From contig NC_052407.1 in NCBI RefSeq assembly GCF_009389715.1, forward strand, positions 1,186,501 to 1,250,500: a stretch of DNA of 64,000 nucleotides. The letters are read 5' to 3'. This document shows positions 1 through 15,455 of the stretch, piece by piece. The notes under the pieces are model-generated. The model was not told where the DNA came from. It was given only the letters and a program-made list of their open reading frames with translations, and made no database searches. The DNA is from Phoenix dactylifera. Its lineage: Eukaryota > Streptophyta > Magnoliopsida > Arecales > Arecaceae. The position numbers were made by a program, and so were the translations under genes. Positions within the stretch are counted from its first letter, which is position 1, and every line of letters starts with the position of its first letter.

Positions 1-196
1 CCAGCTAATGGAAAAGTAACTTTTACCATATTTCTCATGGGAAAGGTTTTTTCATGAAATGTGGGAATCGTATTTTCATGGGAATACAATTTTTCCGTCT
101 CTCTCCTTTGAAAACTCTAACCAAATAAGAGGCATCTCATTACTTTTCCGTTGACCACACTTTCTCCTCTTCTTTTTCCGCGAACCCAACGAGCAC
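1..196. mobile_element. MITE (copy 1), cut by window start
   Basis: This is the end of a miniature inverted-repeat element. It is the reverse complement of the first part of the complete copy at 28449-28929, sharing the runs of fMAT-like text such as ATGGGAAAG, GTGGGAATC and CTTTTCCGTTGACCACA. It ends in GCGAACCCAACGAGCAC, matching the family terminus GCGAACCAAACGAGCCC with two changes. The other end lies outside the window, so no target duplication can be checked. It has no coding capacity. Confidence 0.75.
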
Positions 197-1162
197 ATAG
201 TGGCTGGCGGCAAAAAAAGAAACAAAAAAAAAAGAACCAAAGAAATAGGGGAACCTCTTATGGCTAAATCCAGTGATCGCTAATGACAATCAGGCCATCG
301 ATGATGTCCAAAGAACTTGGAGATAGGCATAGAAGAAGGATTGACGTAGATTACCTCATTCCGACAATGAATCGATGGTGGCTCGTCGGGAACACTCAAC
401 GGAAAAATCAAGGGAACGTGGATATATAGATCTTGCCGGCGATTGATTAGGGATTAGGAACAATGCATAGAGGAAAGAAAGGAGATCCTTTTATAGATGA
501 AATTCAGAGTTATTACCGAAATCTAGCGAGCCCTAGAATTCATTTTCTGATGGAATCAGGAAGAAGATGCGACTCCTATTCGGAGTTCTCTTCTTCCGTC
601 TCATGTGCCCAGCACATGAGCTCCCTTTTTTCTATTTTTTCTTTTTGGGTCTTGCGAAAAATTTGTGTTGGCTAAGATTCATGCTAGCTCTCGAGCCATC
701 AATAGACCGGGCCCTTAAAGACAAGCCAAGCCTCGTGCTCCCGGGTGTGTGCTCGCCAGCCCATTCTCCTTGAAAGCATTTAAACCCACAGATCCGCGCG
801 AGGCAATGTTCACTTCGAAGCAGCAAGAGACAATTCAACCACACATAGAAACATAAGGATCAAAATTTCAAGCTAGACGACACAACCTTTGACTGAATGA
901 TGACAAATTCATAAGACCAAACCTTGGCTCAACGTGTCTATATTTATGGATCAAAACATTAGGACAACAATTCCAAGCTTCACTACACATAAAATGAATT
1001 ATAAGAAACTGAAGTAACTGACAGAAAGAAGACGTATTAAGAAAGAATGTGGAAACAATTTGAATATTCCGGCAATTTTTTTTTTTTTGAAGGAAAAAAT
1101 ATTCCAACAAATGTTAAGAAAGACAATTCTCCATGTAAAACATTTTGATACCAGAACTATTG
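197..1162. other. Spacer downstream of the subtilase
   Basis: No supported gene. Short open frames occur on both strands but have no recognisable domain, no splice context and low-complexity composition. The part next to 1163 would hold the 3'UTR of the minus-strand subtilase. A poly-T run lies near 1079-1088. Confidence 0.5.
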
Positions 1163-5752
<4,590 letters not shown>

Positions 5753-5800
5753 GCTGCGAGGATCTGTGAACGCTGAGAAAACGAAGGCAACGATGCACAT

Positions 5801-5810
5801 CTATATAATA
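5801..5810 (-). promoter_or_regulatory. Putative TATA box of the subtilase
   Basis: The minus strand reads TATTATATAG about 50 bases upstream of the ATG at 5752. This predicts transcription start near 5775 and a very short 5'UTR. Position and sequence are plausible; there is no transcript evidence. Confidence 0.5.
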
Positions 5811-6219
5811 CGTCAGTGTAGTAGTCGTGGCAGTGTGAGGTGGTTTAGTTTGTTATGGGGTTTCGAATGGAGACCACTTCCCAGTAAGCAAGAGACCGTG
5901 CATTGGACGAACGAAAGGATCATTCCGCACCCCTTCTGAAACGGTGCAAAAGTAATTGCCTTCCACACCAGCGAGCTTAGCGTGTTTGCCTCTGAATTTA
6001 CACCATGACATTACTCTTTATTAGCTGGTCTCTGGGGAGTAGAGCGGGGCGACACATGCGGGTCTGTGAGACCGGGTCTTAACAGCCAGATCCTGGCCCC
6101 AGTGCTGTCGCTAACAATCTTCTATGAGGTTTGTTTGTTGTTGCCCTTTAGTAATAAAATCAAAGAGTGACATCATTCTTTAATAATAATATCTTTGTAT
6201 CCCATTTCTATTGTTGGGT
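5811..6219. other. Upstream spacer of the subtilase
   Basis: No gene seen. It should contain upstream promoter sequence of the subtilase and runs to the target duplication of the hAT element that starts at 6228. Confidence 0.5.
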
Positions 6220-6227
6220 GCACAGGT

Positions 6228-7225
6228 CAGGGGCGGCCCGATACATTTGGGAGCCTAAGGCGAATCCAATAAATGAGGCCTTTTTTTTTAATAATAAATT
6301 TTTTTAATAAATATAAAATATTTAAAAAAATAATATGAAAATAGATAGCTATCAAGTATACTATTTCAACAAAGATATATGAATCTAACAAAAGTAGACA
6401 AAAATTTTTTTCAGTTTAATATAATTTTTGAATGGAAATACAGAAATGTAATTGCCGGGCCATAAAACTGATTAAATAATTGAGATAATGCTGGGCAATA
6501 CTGTTTACCATGTCAAGCAAGAGCAGGATAAGAAAAGGTCATCCCGTGGCACTTCATGGTAGGTAAAGAAAAGAATTTGTCCAGAAAGAAGCCTCTCTAT
6601 AAGAGAAAGTAGGGGCATTATGGGAAATTCACTCCATCTAATTAATAAAAGTCCCGTCCCACCATCTCCCCTTCAAGTGAGTACCCAAGCAGCAACTGCA
6701 ACATCACAGCACAGCAGCCATTCAACCCCCTCCCTCCTTTTCTCTCTCTACCACCCAAGAGGGGAGAAGAAACCCAGAGGAGAAAATTAAAAGAATCTCC
6801 ACCCTCCAAGAACTCAAGAAGTCCATCTCCAATCTCTCTATCTTTCTTCCCGATGGCCGAGCTGGATCAGGAGTAATGTGAGGGAAGGAAAACCAAGACT
6901 AAAACCAAAAAAGAGAAGGGATGAAAGATAAGAGTGGCTTCAGGCGTGTATCAAGCCAACCAAATCCCTCCTCCTCCTCTCTCTCTCTCCACCCAAAACA
7001 AAACTACTGTCCCCAACTTCCCAAATTGCCTCTCTGCAGGCCAGGAAACTCTCCACCTCCCTTCCATCAAGGGGGAAGACTCGTAGCCTTCCATCAAGGG
7101 GGAAGCTCCTGTTCCTGTTTTCACATGGGGCCTTTGCTTCCTTTTGGTCACGCCTCCCGGAGGCCCTCCATTGGCCTGAGGCCTTAGGCGACCGCCTCGG
7201 TCGCCTAACGCTCGGGCCGGCACTG
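6228..7225 (-). mobile_element. Non-autonomous hAT element, 998 bp
   Basis: The ends are imperfect inverted repeats: left CAGGGGCGGCCCGAT, right (reverse complement) CAGTGCCGGCCCGAGC. They are flanked by an exact 8-bp duplication GCACAGGT at 6220-6227 and 7226-7233, the hAT hallmark. Both ends match the 4172-bp element at 20085-24256 in opposite orientation for about 100 bases each, including the phrases GGCCTAAGGCG and GGCGACCGAGGCGGTCGCC. No transposase is left. The interior, about 6430-7090, is not shared with the larger element; 6640-6890 looks like a plant promoter or 5'UTR, so it may be captured host sequence. A 19-base phrase CCTTCCATCAAGGGGGAAG occurs twice near 7060 and 7088. Confidence 0.9.
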
Positions 7226-7233
7226 GCACAGGT

Positions 7234-8076
7234 CACTGTTCAGATGAATGGCTCGGCAACAAACGGGCTTGAGTTAGACTCGACGAGACACTGCACTGAG
7301 CTAGCGATCTTTCGTAAACTAAAAGAACGACCAGCCGACAACCGCCCTTTTCATGATTTAGAAATAGATAAGTCATAGGAGCTAATGATGAGAGCAGACC
7401 GAAAGAAAGAAAGACCAATACAGACTTGGCCTCTTTTTTTCATGTTGGAAAATTTTTCATTGGAATACTGTTCATGAGTGTTCAGATCAAAACTCCAACT
7501 CTCCAAATCATACTAAACTGGCAGGGAAACAAAAAGGCATGCTAGCAAGTCTTTCTTTTCATAATTGTAATATGTGAGAGTCATTTTATAACAAGAACAG
7601 ATGAGACCTGACTGCCTTTTATATTTCAAACTCCAGCTGCTAGCCTTAGTCCTAGTCTTGAGAAAGATGATAAAAGCATATAAAAACTAGTTTTGAGCTT
7701 CAGACAATTGGTGATAGTAGAACTAAATGATATATTTATATCAGTAGTTATCATATACATGTTATAATATCAAAATATTGTACTAAATAAGAATTATGAT
7801 AATATTTTACTAAAGGATTATATTAATCAAGATGTACTTTATTATATTAAATATTCATTATAATAGAGATGTACAAAATGTAATATAGAAATTTAACTAA
7901 ATCACAAATGGGCAAACAATGTGAAATGAGAGGCTACCAACTCATCTCTCGCATCCTCGTCTATATGTAAAACTATCTAAAACCAAGAGCTTCGCTTCTT
8001 TATGTCTCCCTATAAAGAAGGTCCAGAAAGAAAAGCAGTAAAAGAAACAGCAGACAAGCGATTGAGCATTTGATCG
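7234..8076. other. Gene-poor spacer
   Basis: No supported gene. It holds an AT-rich repeat at 7728-7912 and leads into the pseudogene fragment at 8077. Confidence 0.5.
7728..7912 (+). repeat. AT-rich dispersed repeat, copy 1
   Basis: Similar in the same orientation to 14770-14946. Shared phrases include ACATGTTATAATAT, AATTATCATAATATTTT/AATTATGATAATATTTT and GGATTATATTAA. Its nature is unknown; an old MITE or a local duplication is possible. Confidence 0.6.
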
Positions 8077-8178
8077 ATGGCGACCGAGATGGGAGCGGTG
8101 CTGCCGCTGAACTAAAGAGTCAGCGTGTTCGGGCTGCGGTGCCGCATCGCATCGCACTGGTGGAGAAGGGGCCGGGTG

Positions 8179-8604
8179 TGTTGGAAATATAAACCCAATT
8201 GAATGGATTACTTTTGATTTTCTACTTTATGGCATTCTATGTAATTTTCTGGTTTCTTAGTGTACTTAATTGTCTCTTTGTAAAAAAGAGAAAAACCATC
8301 TCATGGGTTGTATGGCATGAGAGTGCGTCTTTTGAGTTTCTCTTTGAAAGAGAAGAAGAAGTTGGTGAAAGCTTGGTAGGAGAAGCTCCTTAAACAGATT
8401 TTTGTATTAACAGAAAGAAGATTAGAAGAAGAAAATGCATCTTCTTAGTTGCTGATTTTTTGCATATTTGTAAGTTCTATTTTCAGTTTTTCATGGTTGA
8501 AATGAAGGATTTTATGAAGTGAATTTGAGCCTATCTTGTGCCCCATTGTTCAGCTCTATTTTTCATTGTTATTTGATGCCATTTGTATGTTATTAGCATC
8601 TATT
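8179..8604 (+). repeat. Copia-1 5' LTR, truncated
   Basis: Matches 13336-13798 from TGTTGGAAATATAAACCCA to GCATCTATT. Compared with the right LTR it lacks about two dozen bases after TCTCTTTGT and its 3' terminus. Sequence then jumps straight into gag-like coding (LPKLTKGNYDRWSIQ), so the LTR end and primer-binding site were lost in one deletion. Confidence 0.9.
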
Positions 8605-8948
8605 CAACTTCCTAAATTAACTAAGGGGAACTATGATCGTTGGAGTATTCAAATCAAGGTTTTGTTGGAATCTCAAGATTTATAGGAGATAGTTGAAAAA
8701 GGATTTAAAGAACCTAGCTCACCACAAGAAGAAGAGAGGCTCACCGAAGGTCATAGAAATATTTTCAAAGAGTGAAAGAAGAGAGATAAAAAAGCTTTAT
8801 TTGCTCTCTACCAAGTCATTAACGAAGCTAACTTTGAAAAAATTTCTAATGCCAAAACTTTGAAGGAGTCCTGAAAAATTCTCAAGAATACTCATAGGGG
8901 TATTGACAAAGTTATGAAGGTGAGGCTCCAAATTTTAAGAAGAAAATT

Positions 8949-9232
8949 TGTTGGCAGAGGCCTGAGGGACCGAGTCAACGTTGGCGGAGGTCTGGAGGGC
9001 CGAGTCAGTCCTGCCGCCTGCCAACGTGGATGCGCTGGAGGAGTAGGGTGGGTTATACCACTAGGGGGTCCCTGAACCCACTGGCGAGGCCCTGTCGGAG
9101 TCCGGAGTTGGGCGAGGCTTGGTCGGAATCGACTCGTGGCGCTATGGGCCCCTGCGCTAGTTTAAGAAAATAAAATTGCGCCTTCACTAATACCTGCGGA
9201 TTTTGGTGTAATGGTAGTGCTTGATCCTGACA
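8949..9232 (+). repeat. TRIM 5' LTR
   Basis: 284 bp, TG...CA ends, the same length as the 3' copy at 9292-9575. It is GC-rich and unlike the surrounding Copia sequence. Its last 40 bases contain TGGTGTAATGGTAG, which resembles a tRNA A-box. Confidence 0.92.
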
Positions 9233-9291
9233 ATTGGTATCAGAGCCATAGGTCTCGAGTTCGAAACCCAGGCATCACGTTGGGGGGGGTT
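9233..9291 (+). promoter_or_regulatory. TRIM interior: primer-binding site and polypurine tract
   Basis: Starts ATTGGTATCAGAGCC; 13 bases complement the 3' end of plant initiator tRNA-Met including CCA. Next comes GAGTTCGAAACCC, which resembles a tRNA B-box / T-arm. The last bases, TTGGGGGGGGTT, serve as the polypurine tract. These are the only interior parts needed for reverse-transcription priming. Confidence 0.85.
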
Positions 9292-9575
9292 TGTTGGCGG
9301 AGGCCTGAGGGGCCGAGTCAACGTTGGCGGAGGCCTGGAGGGCCGAGTCAGTCCTGCCGCCTGCCAACATGGATGCGCTGGAGGAGTAGGGTGGGTTATA
9401 CCACTAGGGGGTTCCTGAACCCACTGGCGAGGCCCTGTCGGAGTCCGGAGTTGGGCGAGGCTTGGTCGGAGTCGACTCGTGGCGCTATGGGCCCCTGTGC
9501 TAGTTTAAGGAAATAAAGTTGCGCCTTCACTAATACCTGCAGATTTTGGTGTAATGGTAGCGCTTGATCCTGACA
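9292..9575 (+). repeat. TRIM 3' LTR
   Basis: 284-bp partner of 8949-9232, differing by scattered point changes (for example GGTCGGAATCG versus GGTCGGAGTCG). It ends GATCCTGACA just before the flanking GAATT. Confidence 0.92.
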
Positions 9576-12500
9576 GAATTTGAGGAGTTGAGCATGAATG
9601 AGCCGGAGTCCATTTTGGATTGTTTTTTCAAGAACATTGTCAATTGTGAATGAAATGAAAAGAAATGGTGAGGAGATTGATGATGTTAGAGTGATAGAGA
9701 AAATTTTGCGTTCTTTGACTCAAAATTTGAGCATGTGGTCGTAGCCATTAAAGAGGTAAAAGACTTGAGCACCATGACAATTGATCATTTGATGGGAATA
9801 CTACAAGTTCATGAGCATAGATTGAGCAAGAAGTCTTCTAGTTCTTTAGAACAAGCTCTCCAATCCAAGCTCTCTTTGCAAGATGTCAAGAAAGAATGCC
9901 ATGTTGCTAGTACTTAAAGAGGCCGAGGTAGAAGCTATGAGAACCAAGGAAGAAGTTATAGAGCCCATGGAACAGATTATGGAAATCAAGAAAGAGGATT
10001 TAGTAATCAAGAAAGAAATTCCGGTTATAGAGGAAGATGTGGAAGGCATGGTGGAAGAAGTCAGCTATCATTCCCTCCAAGAGGAAGGTCAAGAGGAAAT
10101 TCCAATCAACATTCCAATCAACAAAGCTTTGACAAGAGAAATGTGCAATGCTTCAATTGTCACAAGTATGGGCACTATAGCAATGAATGTTGGGCAAAGC
10201 AAGGCAATGAAGTTGGAGAGCAAGCTAATATCATTGAGAAAGAGAGTATTGAAGAGACGACTTCTACTTTATTGTTGGCTCATAATGAGAATGAGAAGAA
10301 TGAAAACAATGCATGGTATCTTGATACCGGCGCAAGCAACCACATGACGGGAAAGAAGGAATTATTTGTTGATTTGGATGAAAATATGCAAGCTATGTTA
10401 CTTTTGGTGACAATTCCAAAATTTCGGTGCAAGGCAAAGGTACTATTCTCATCAAGCTCAAAATGACAATCATGATTTTATTTCCAATATCTATTATATT
10501 CCAAATTTGCACAGAAATCTTTTGAACTTGGGTCAACTTTTGGAGAAAAATTATAGTATTAATTTGAAAAACTGTCCTCTTACTTTGTGGGATAGTCATT
10601 GTAATTTACTTACTCATATAAAAATGTCCCATAGTGGAATGTTTTCTTTGCATAATCAACATGATGTACTCAACTGTCTTAGCTCCATTATACATGGTAA
10701 TTCTTGGTTGTGGCATTTGAGATTTGGGCATCTTAACTTTGGAGGTTTAAAGTTCTTGGCTACAAAGAACATGGTGAAGGATTTACCACTCATTGATTAT
10801 CCACATTAAGTGTGTGAAGGGTGTATTCTTGGGAAGCATCAAAGATCAAAATTCACTAAAGAAATGAGATGGAGAGCATCAAGACCATTGGATCTTGTGC
10901 ACACCGATATTTGTGACCTTTTGAAGCCTATGTCAAATGGCAAGAATCGATACTTTATTAATTTCATTGATGATTTTAGCCGGAAGACTTGGATGTATTT
11001 CTTGAAAAGAAAATCCGATACATTGGATATTTTTAAAGAGTTTGAAGTTTTTGTTAAAAAGCAAAGTGGTTACCAATTGAAGATTTTGAGATTCGATAGT
11101 GGTGGAGAGTATACTTCCGATCTCTTTGAAGATTATTGTAAGAAGCATGAAATTATGCATCAAGTGACTCCATCCTACACGCCTCAACTTAATGGTGTTG
11201 CTGAAAGGAAGAATCAGACAATCTTGGACATGACAAGGAGTATGTTGAAAGAAAAAAAGGTACCTAGAGAATTTTGGGCCGAAGTGGTTGCATGTGCCAT
11301 CTACCTATTGAATAGATGTCCTACAAAGAGTGTTCACTTGAAGACACTGGAAGAAGCTTGGAGCTCTTTCAAACTAAATGTCTCTCATTGTAGAGTTTTG
11401 GATGCATTACATATGTTAAAATTCCGGACGCTAGAAGGATAAAGCTTGATGATAAGGGTGAAAAGTGCAGCTTTCTTGGTTATGGTAGACAAGCAATGGG
11501 TTACAAGTTGTACAATCCAATTACAAAGAATATGTTCACGAGTAGAGATGTTGTATTTGAAGAAGAAGGCATGTGGGATTGGAACCAAAATGAGGCTACT
11601 CTAGTTGAGCTACAAGTTGAACAAGAGGAAGTGCCAAGACAAGTTGAGAATGAGCCACAATCACCTCTTCAAAGATCCCCTTCTTCTTCATCATCGTCGT
11701 CATCAGAAGAAAGTTCTAATGAAATGCCGCTCAAAATGAAAAGTTTGAGAGAAGTTTATGAAGCTACGGAGAATCAAGATGGTAATCTAAATTTGTATTA
11801 TTTCTTCATGGATTGTGATCCTATATGTTTTGAAGAGGCTATTCAAGAAGATAAGTGGAAAAAAGCAATGGATGAAGAGATCAAGGCAATTGAAAAGAAT
11901 GATACTTGTGTTTTGACAAGCTTACCACAAGAAAAGAAATCAATTGATGTGAAGTGGTGTACAAGATAAAGAAAGATGCAAAGGGAAAAGTTCAAAGATA
12001 CAACGCAAGATTGGTAGCAAAAGGCTATAAGCAACAACTCAGAGTTGATTTTGGTAAAGTATTTACTCCCGTTGCTCAGTTAGAGACTATTAGATTAGTT
12101 CTTTCTTTGGCTGCTCAACATAAATGAAAAATCTATCATCTTGATGTGAAATCGGCTTTTTTGAATGGCTTTCTTGAAGAGGAGATTTATATAGAACAAC
12201 CTTTGGGGTATGTTAAAGTAGGTCATGAAGACAAAGTATACAAGTTGAAGAAGATTCTTTATGGGTTGAAGCAAGTACCAAGAGTATGGAATGCAAGAAT
12301 TGACAATTATTCTTCTGACAATGGCTTTGAGAAGTGTCCTTATGAGCATGCTTTGTATAAGAAGATGACTACTAATGGAGATGTGTTGATTGTGTATCTT
12401 TATATTGATGACTTGATCTTCACCGGCAACAATTCAACTTTGTTTAATAAATTCAAGGAGAGCATGATCCAATAATTTGAAATGACAGATATTGGTTTGA

Positions 12501-13335
12501 TGGCTCATTTTCTTGGTATTGAAGTGGTGCAAATGGAAGATAGAATTTTCATCTCTCAAAGTAGCTATACAAAGAAGATTCTCAAGAGGTTTGGAATGGA
12601 GTCTTGCAATCCGATTAATACCCTCCTTGAATGTGGCTTGGAGTTGAGAAAAAGCATTAGAAGTGGCGATGTTGATTCTACTTACTTCAAAAGCTTGTTT
12701 GGAAGCCTTCGATATCTCACTTGCATAAGACTGGATATTTTTTATGGTATTGGGTCGATTAGTAGATATATGGAAACACCGGATCATTCACATCTCAATG
12801 CTGCCAAGAAGATCTTACGCTATATCAAAGGTACACTCAATGATGGCTTATTCTACTTATTCCGATAGTACTTCGGATAGAGATTTGGATGAAAGAAAGA
12901 GCACCTCCGGTTATGTCTTCTTTATAAAAAATGGTGCATTCCCTTAGTCCTTTAAGAAGTAACCAATTGTAACTTTGTCAACTTGTGAGGCTGAGTATGT
13001 GGCGGCAAATTCTACCATTTGTCATGCTATTTGGTTGAAAAACTTGTTAAACTATTTGGATTTTGCTCAAGAAAGTGCTACGGAGATGTTTGTTGATAAT
13101 CAATCAGCAATTGCTTTAGCTAAGAATCCGGTATTTCATGAGAGAAGCAAGCATATTGACACTCGCTATCATTTCATTCGGAAGCATGTGAAGGAGAAAA
13201 GAGTGCAATTGGTGCATTGCAAGTCTTAAGACCAAATGGTGGATATCTTCACCAAGCCATTGAAGCATGATGTGTTTAAAAGATTGAAGAACATGTTGGA
13301 TATGAAGACTTTTGGAAATTGGATTTAAGGGGAGA

Positions 13336-13798
13336 TGTTGAAAATATAAACCCAATTTAATGGGTTACTTTTGATTTTCTACTTTATGGCATTTTATGTA
13401 ATTTTTTGGTTTCTTAGTATACTTAATAGTCTCTTTGTTTAAGTCCCACTTTATATTAAAAAAAGAGAAAAACCATCCCATGGGTTGTATGGCATGAGAA
13501 AAACCACTTTTGAGTTTCTCATTAAAAGAGAAGAAGAAGGTGGTGAGAGCTTGATAGGAGAAACTCCTTAAGCATATTTTTGTATTAAAAAGGAAGAAGA
13601 CTACAAAAAGAAAAGGCATCTTCCTAGTTGTTGATTTTCTGTATATTTAAAAGTTCTATTTTTAATTTTTCATGGTTAAAAAAAATGAAGGTTTTTATGA
13701 AGTGGATTTGAGCCTCTCTTGTGCCCCATTGTTCAACTCTATTTTTTATTGTTATTTGATGCCATTTGCATGTTATTAGCATCTATTTTGCTCCAATA
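13336..13798 (+). repeat. Copia-1 3' LTR
   Basis: 463 bp, starting TGTTGAAAATATAAACCCA right after the polypurine tract and ending CTCCAATA before the GGGTG duplication. It is longer than the truncated 5' LTR. Its interior shows TTTCTCATTAAAAGAGAAG and related short inverted text. Confidence 0.9.
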
Positions 13799-14769
13799 GG
13801 GTGGAGTAAGAGTACAAGAAGTAGAATCTTGTCAATAAGAGGTTGCTGCTATTGGAGATGAACCCCATCCACAAGAAAATTCTGGTGCTCATCGATGAGG
13901 TCTGGACCAACAACCCCTCCTCCCAGGAACGCGCCAAGGCATGCTTCTAGGCCGAGTTCATAGACCAGAAGGCAAGTATTTTTTTTTTATATACTTTTTG
14001 GTTTCCCTACTGCTACTCAGTCTCGGATGACTTTTTTTTTTCCTTTGTTTTCTTTTCCCTATATTTTCAAATATGATGGAGTTCTGTGCACTTTTTTAAG
14101 GACATTTGTAGGATGGGGAGTGTGTTTCTGCTGTTATAAAAGTTATTAGTTGGATCAAATTTACCAACTTTGCAAGGACCGATTCAACCACAAAAAGACA
14201 TGCATAGAATATAAAGGAAGCAATACGCGCCCTATTGTGCATGTTCTTTAGTGGTTGGACTGGCCACGGCTAGATTGGTGGACATGGTCTAATCAATAAT
14301 TCCACTCTAAGTAGACAGGCTGAAAAGGTCAACGGTTGAGAATAAAAAATTATTTTAATATGGAGACTAACATGCCCTTCTCGCCATAGTTTTAGAAGAG
14401 ACTGAATCATGTTCTATTTTTTAGGATTTTTATTTTTCTCTATAGAAAAATGTCATTAAGCTTCTCAAGTACAAAAACTTTCCTACTAAATGATGGTCAT
14501 TAATTAGCATAAGTAACTAGGACACTCTTAACATCAACTAATTTAGGAAATATTAAACACTAAATCGGTAAAAAATAAATCTTCTTCTGTAGTATTCGAA
14601 TTAGAAGTCTTAATTATTATTAAAAAATATTTGGTAAACAATGTATTCTGTTACCATTGTTATGGTAATTTTTATATTTATTATATTTATATTATATATA
14701 CCAATTATTTTGCCTAATTATCAAAATATAATTGATATATGATAAATAATATAATATATAGTAAATGAT

Positions 14770-14946
14770 ATATTATATTAGTAATTATCAAATACATGTT
14801 ATAATATGACAATATTGAACTAAATAGAAATTATCATAATATTTTGCTAATGGATTATATTAAACATTTTGTACTTTCTTATATATTAAAGTATCTACTA
14901 TAATATAGAAGTACATAATCAAATATAGGAATTTAACTTAAGCAAG
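14770..14946 (+). repeat. AT-rich dispersed repeat, copy 2
   Basis: Same orientation as 7728-7912 and clearly related, with small indels. The two copies bracket the host pseudogene and Copia-1. Confidence 0.6.
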
Positions 14947-15399
14947 CTAGAAAATAAAATTGCTTTTGATCTAGTTTACATGGACGAAAAATTACATTAT
15001 TATCATCTTGCATTGGATGGGGATATGGTTCTATACATCACTAATTTGCTTTGAATGTGAGAACATAGTATTAACTATTTTTGATAGACGCTGAGAAGGA
15101 TATGGTTCTTGACATTAACGATTTTCTTTGAAAGGGAGAATGCAGTTTTAACCCAGTTTCTGCATCAATACCATCAGTAACCATATATATAGTAAATAGT
15201 TACTATATTATGCCATATAATCAACTTAAATAATGAAACCCAATCTTGCATTTATTTTGGAACAACTCAACTCAATAAGTCTTAATCCCAAATAGTTGAT
15301 ATCAGGTACATAAATTCTTTTTCTCCTTTCCAGATCATACTTCTTGAAAGATGTTAAAATATAAAATCTTTCTTTACGAATTCAACTCTTATAATTTTT

Positions 15400-15455
15400 A
15401 GTCTATCGCTACCCCTCCATCATACTTAGTCTATCGCTACCCTTCCATCATACTA
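15400..15455. repeat. Two tandem 28-bp repeats
   Basis: AGTCTATCGCTACCCCTCC and AGTCTATCGCTACCCTTCC begin the two units; each ends CATCATACT plus one base. Function unknown. Confidence 0.8.

Larger units (their letters stand above)
8949..9575 (+). mobile_element. TRIM element (LTR retrotransposon in miniature)
   Basis: Two 284-bp direct repeats (8949-9232 and 9292-9575), each TGTTGG...CCTGACA, surround only 59 bp. The interior begins with a classic initiator-tRNA-Met primer site, TGGTATCAGAGCC, and ends in a G-rich polypurine tract (TTGGGGGGGG). There is no gag or pol. Flanks are AAATT and GAATT, a 5-bp target duplication with one mismatch. It sits inside the gag remnant of Copia-1, so it is younger. 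The repeats differ at only a handful of positions. It would need enzymes from another element to move. Confidence 0.93.
8605..13325 (+). pseudogene. Copia-1 gag-pol remnant
   Basis: Reads in pieces through: gag (NYDRWSIQIKVLL, from about 8625); CCHC knuckle CFNCHKYGHYSNEC (about 10149); aspartic protease WYLDTGASNHMTG (about 10315); GAG-pre-integrase (LWHLRFGHLNFGG then CEGCILGKH, split by a stop at about 10807); integrase core (HTDICDL, IDDFSRKTW, PSYTPQLNGVAERKN, about 10890-11215); reverse transcriptase (LDVKSAFLNGFLEEEIY at about 12140; YIDDLIF in place of the usual YVDD at about 12400); and RNase H (CEAEYVAANST, about 12984). The protease DTG is intact. Several stops and frame changes, plus the nested TRIM in gag, prevent a polyprotein. 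In an active element it would make the particle and enzymes for copying RNA into DNA. Confidence 0.92.
8179..13798 (+). mobile_element. Copia-1: degenerate Ty1/copia LTR retrotransposon
   Basis: Two LTRs flank gag-pol remnants in Copia order (gag, protease, integrase, reverse transcriptase, RNase H). An exact 5-bp duplication GGGTG lies at 8174-8178 and 13799-13803. The left LTR starts TGTTGGAAAT and the right LTR ends TCCAATA, the expected TCCAACA with one change. A polypurine tract (AAGGGGAGA, about 13327-13335) precedes the right LTR. The junction of left LTR, primer-binding site and gag start is deleted near 8604. A TRIM element is nested at 8949-9575. Many stops and frameshifts make it an old, inactive copy. 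Confidence 0.93.
8077..13975 (+). pseudogene. Host gene exon remnant split by Copia-1
   Basis: The two parts are 8077-8178 and 13804-13975. The left part opens with ATGGCGACCGAGATGGG. If the Copia element and one copy of its 5-bp duplication are ignored, the frame continues without shift from GTG at 8176 into 13804. It then runs through residues such as EMNPIHKKILVLIDEVW and QERAKACF and meets a possible splice donor (GCAA/GTATT) at 13976. At least four in-frame stops occur (in the left part, just after the junction, and before AEFIDQK), so it is broken now. I do not recognise the family. The donor-like end argues against a processed retropseudogene. Protein-like composition plus frame continuity support a former exon. 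Confidence 0.5.

Noticed and set aside
463..844. Open frames of about 70 codons on both strands
   Set aside because: No domain, no splice or promoter context; chance frames in spacer.
9195..9285. A genuine tRNA gene
   Set aside because: A- and B-box-like words are present, but the sequence spans an LTR/PBS junction, and I could not form a convincing acceptor stem or anticodon arm.
9211..9516. 101-codon open frame
   Set aside because: Falls within the TRIM LTR-interior-LTR and has no protein family likeness.
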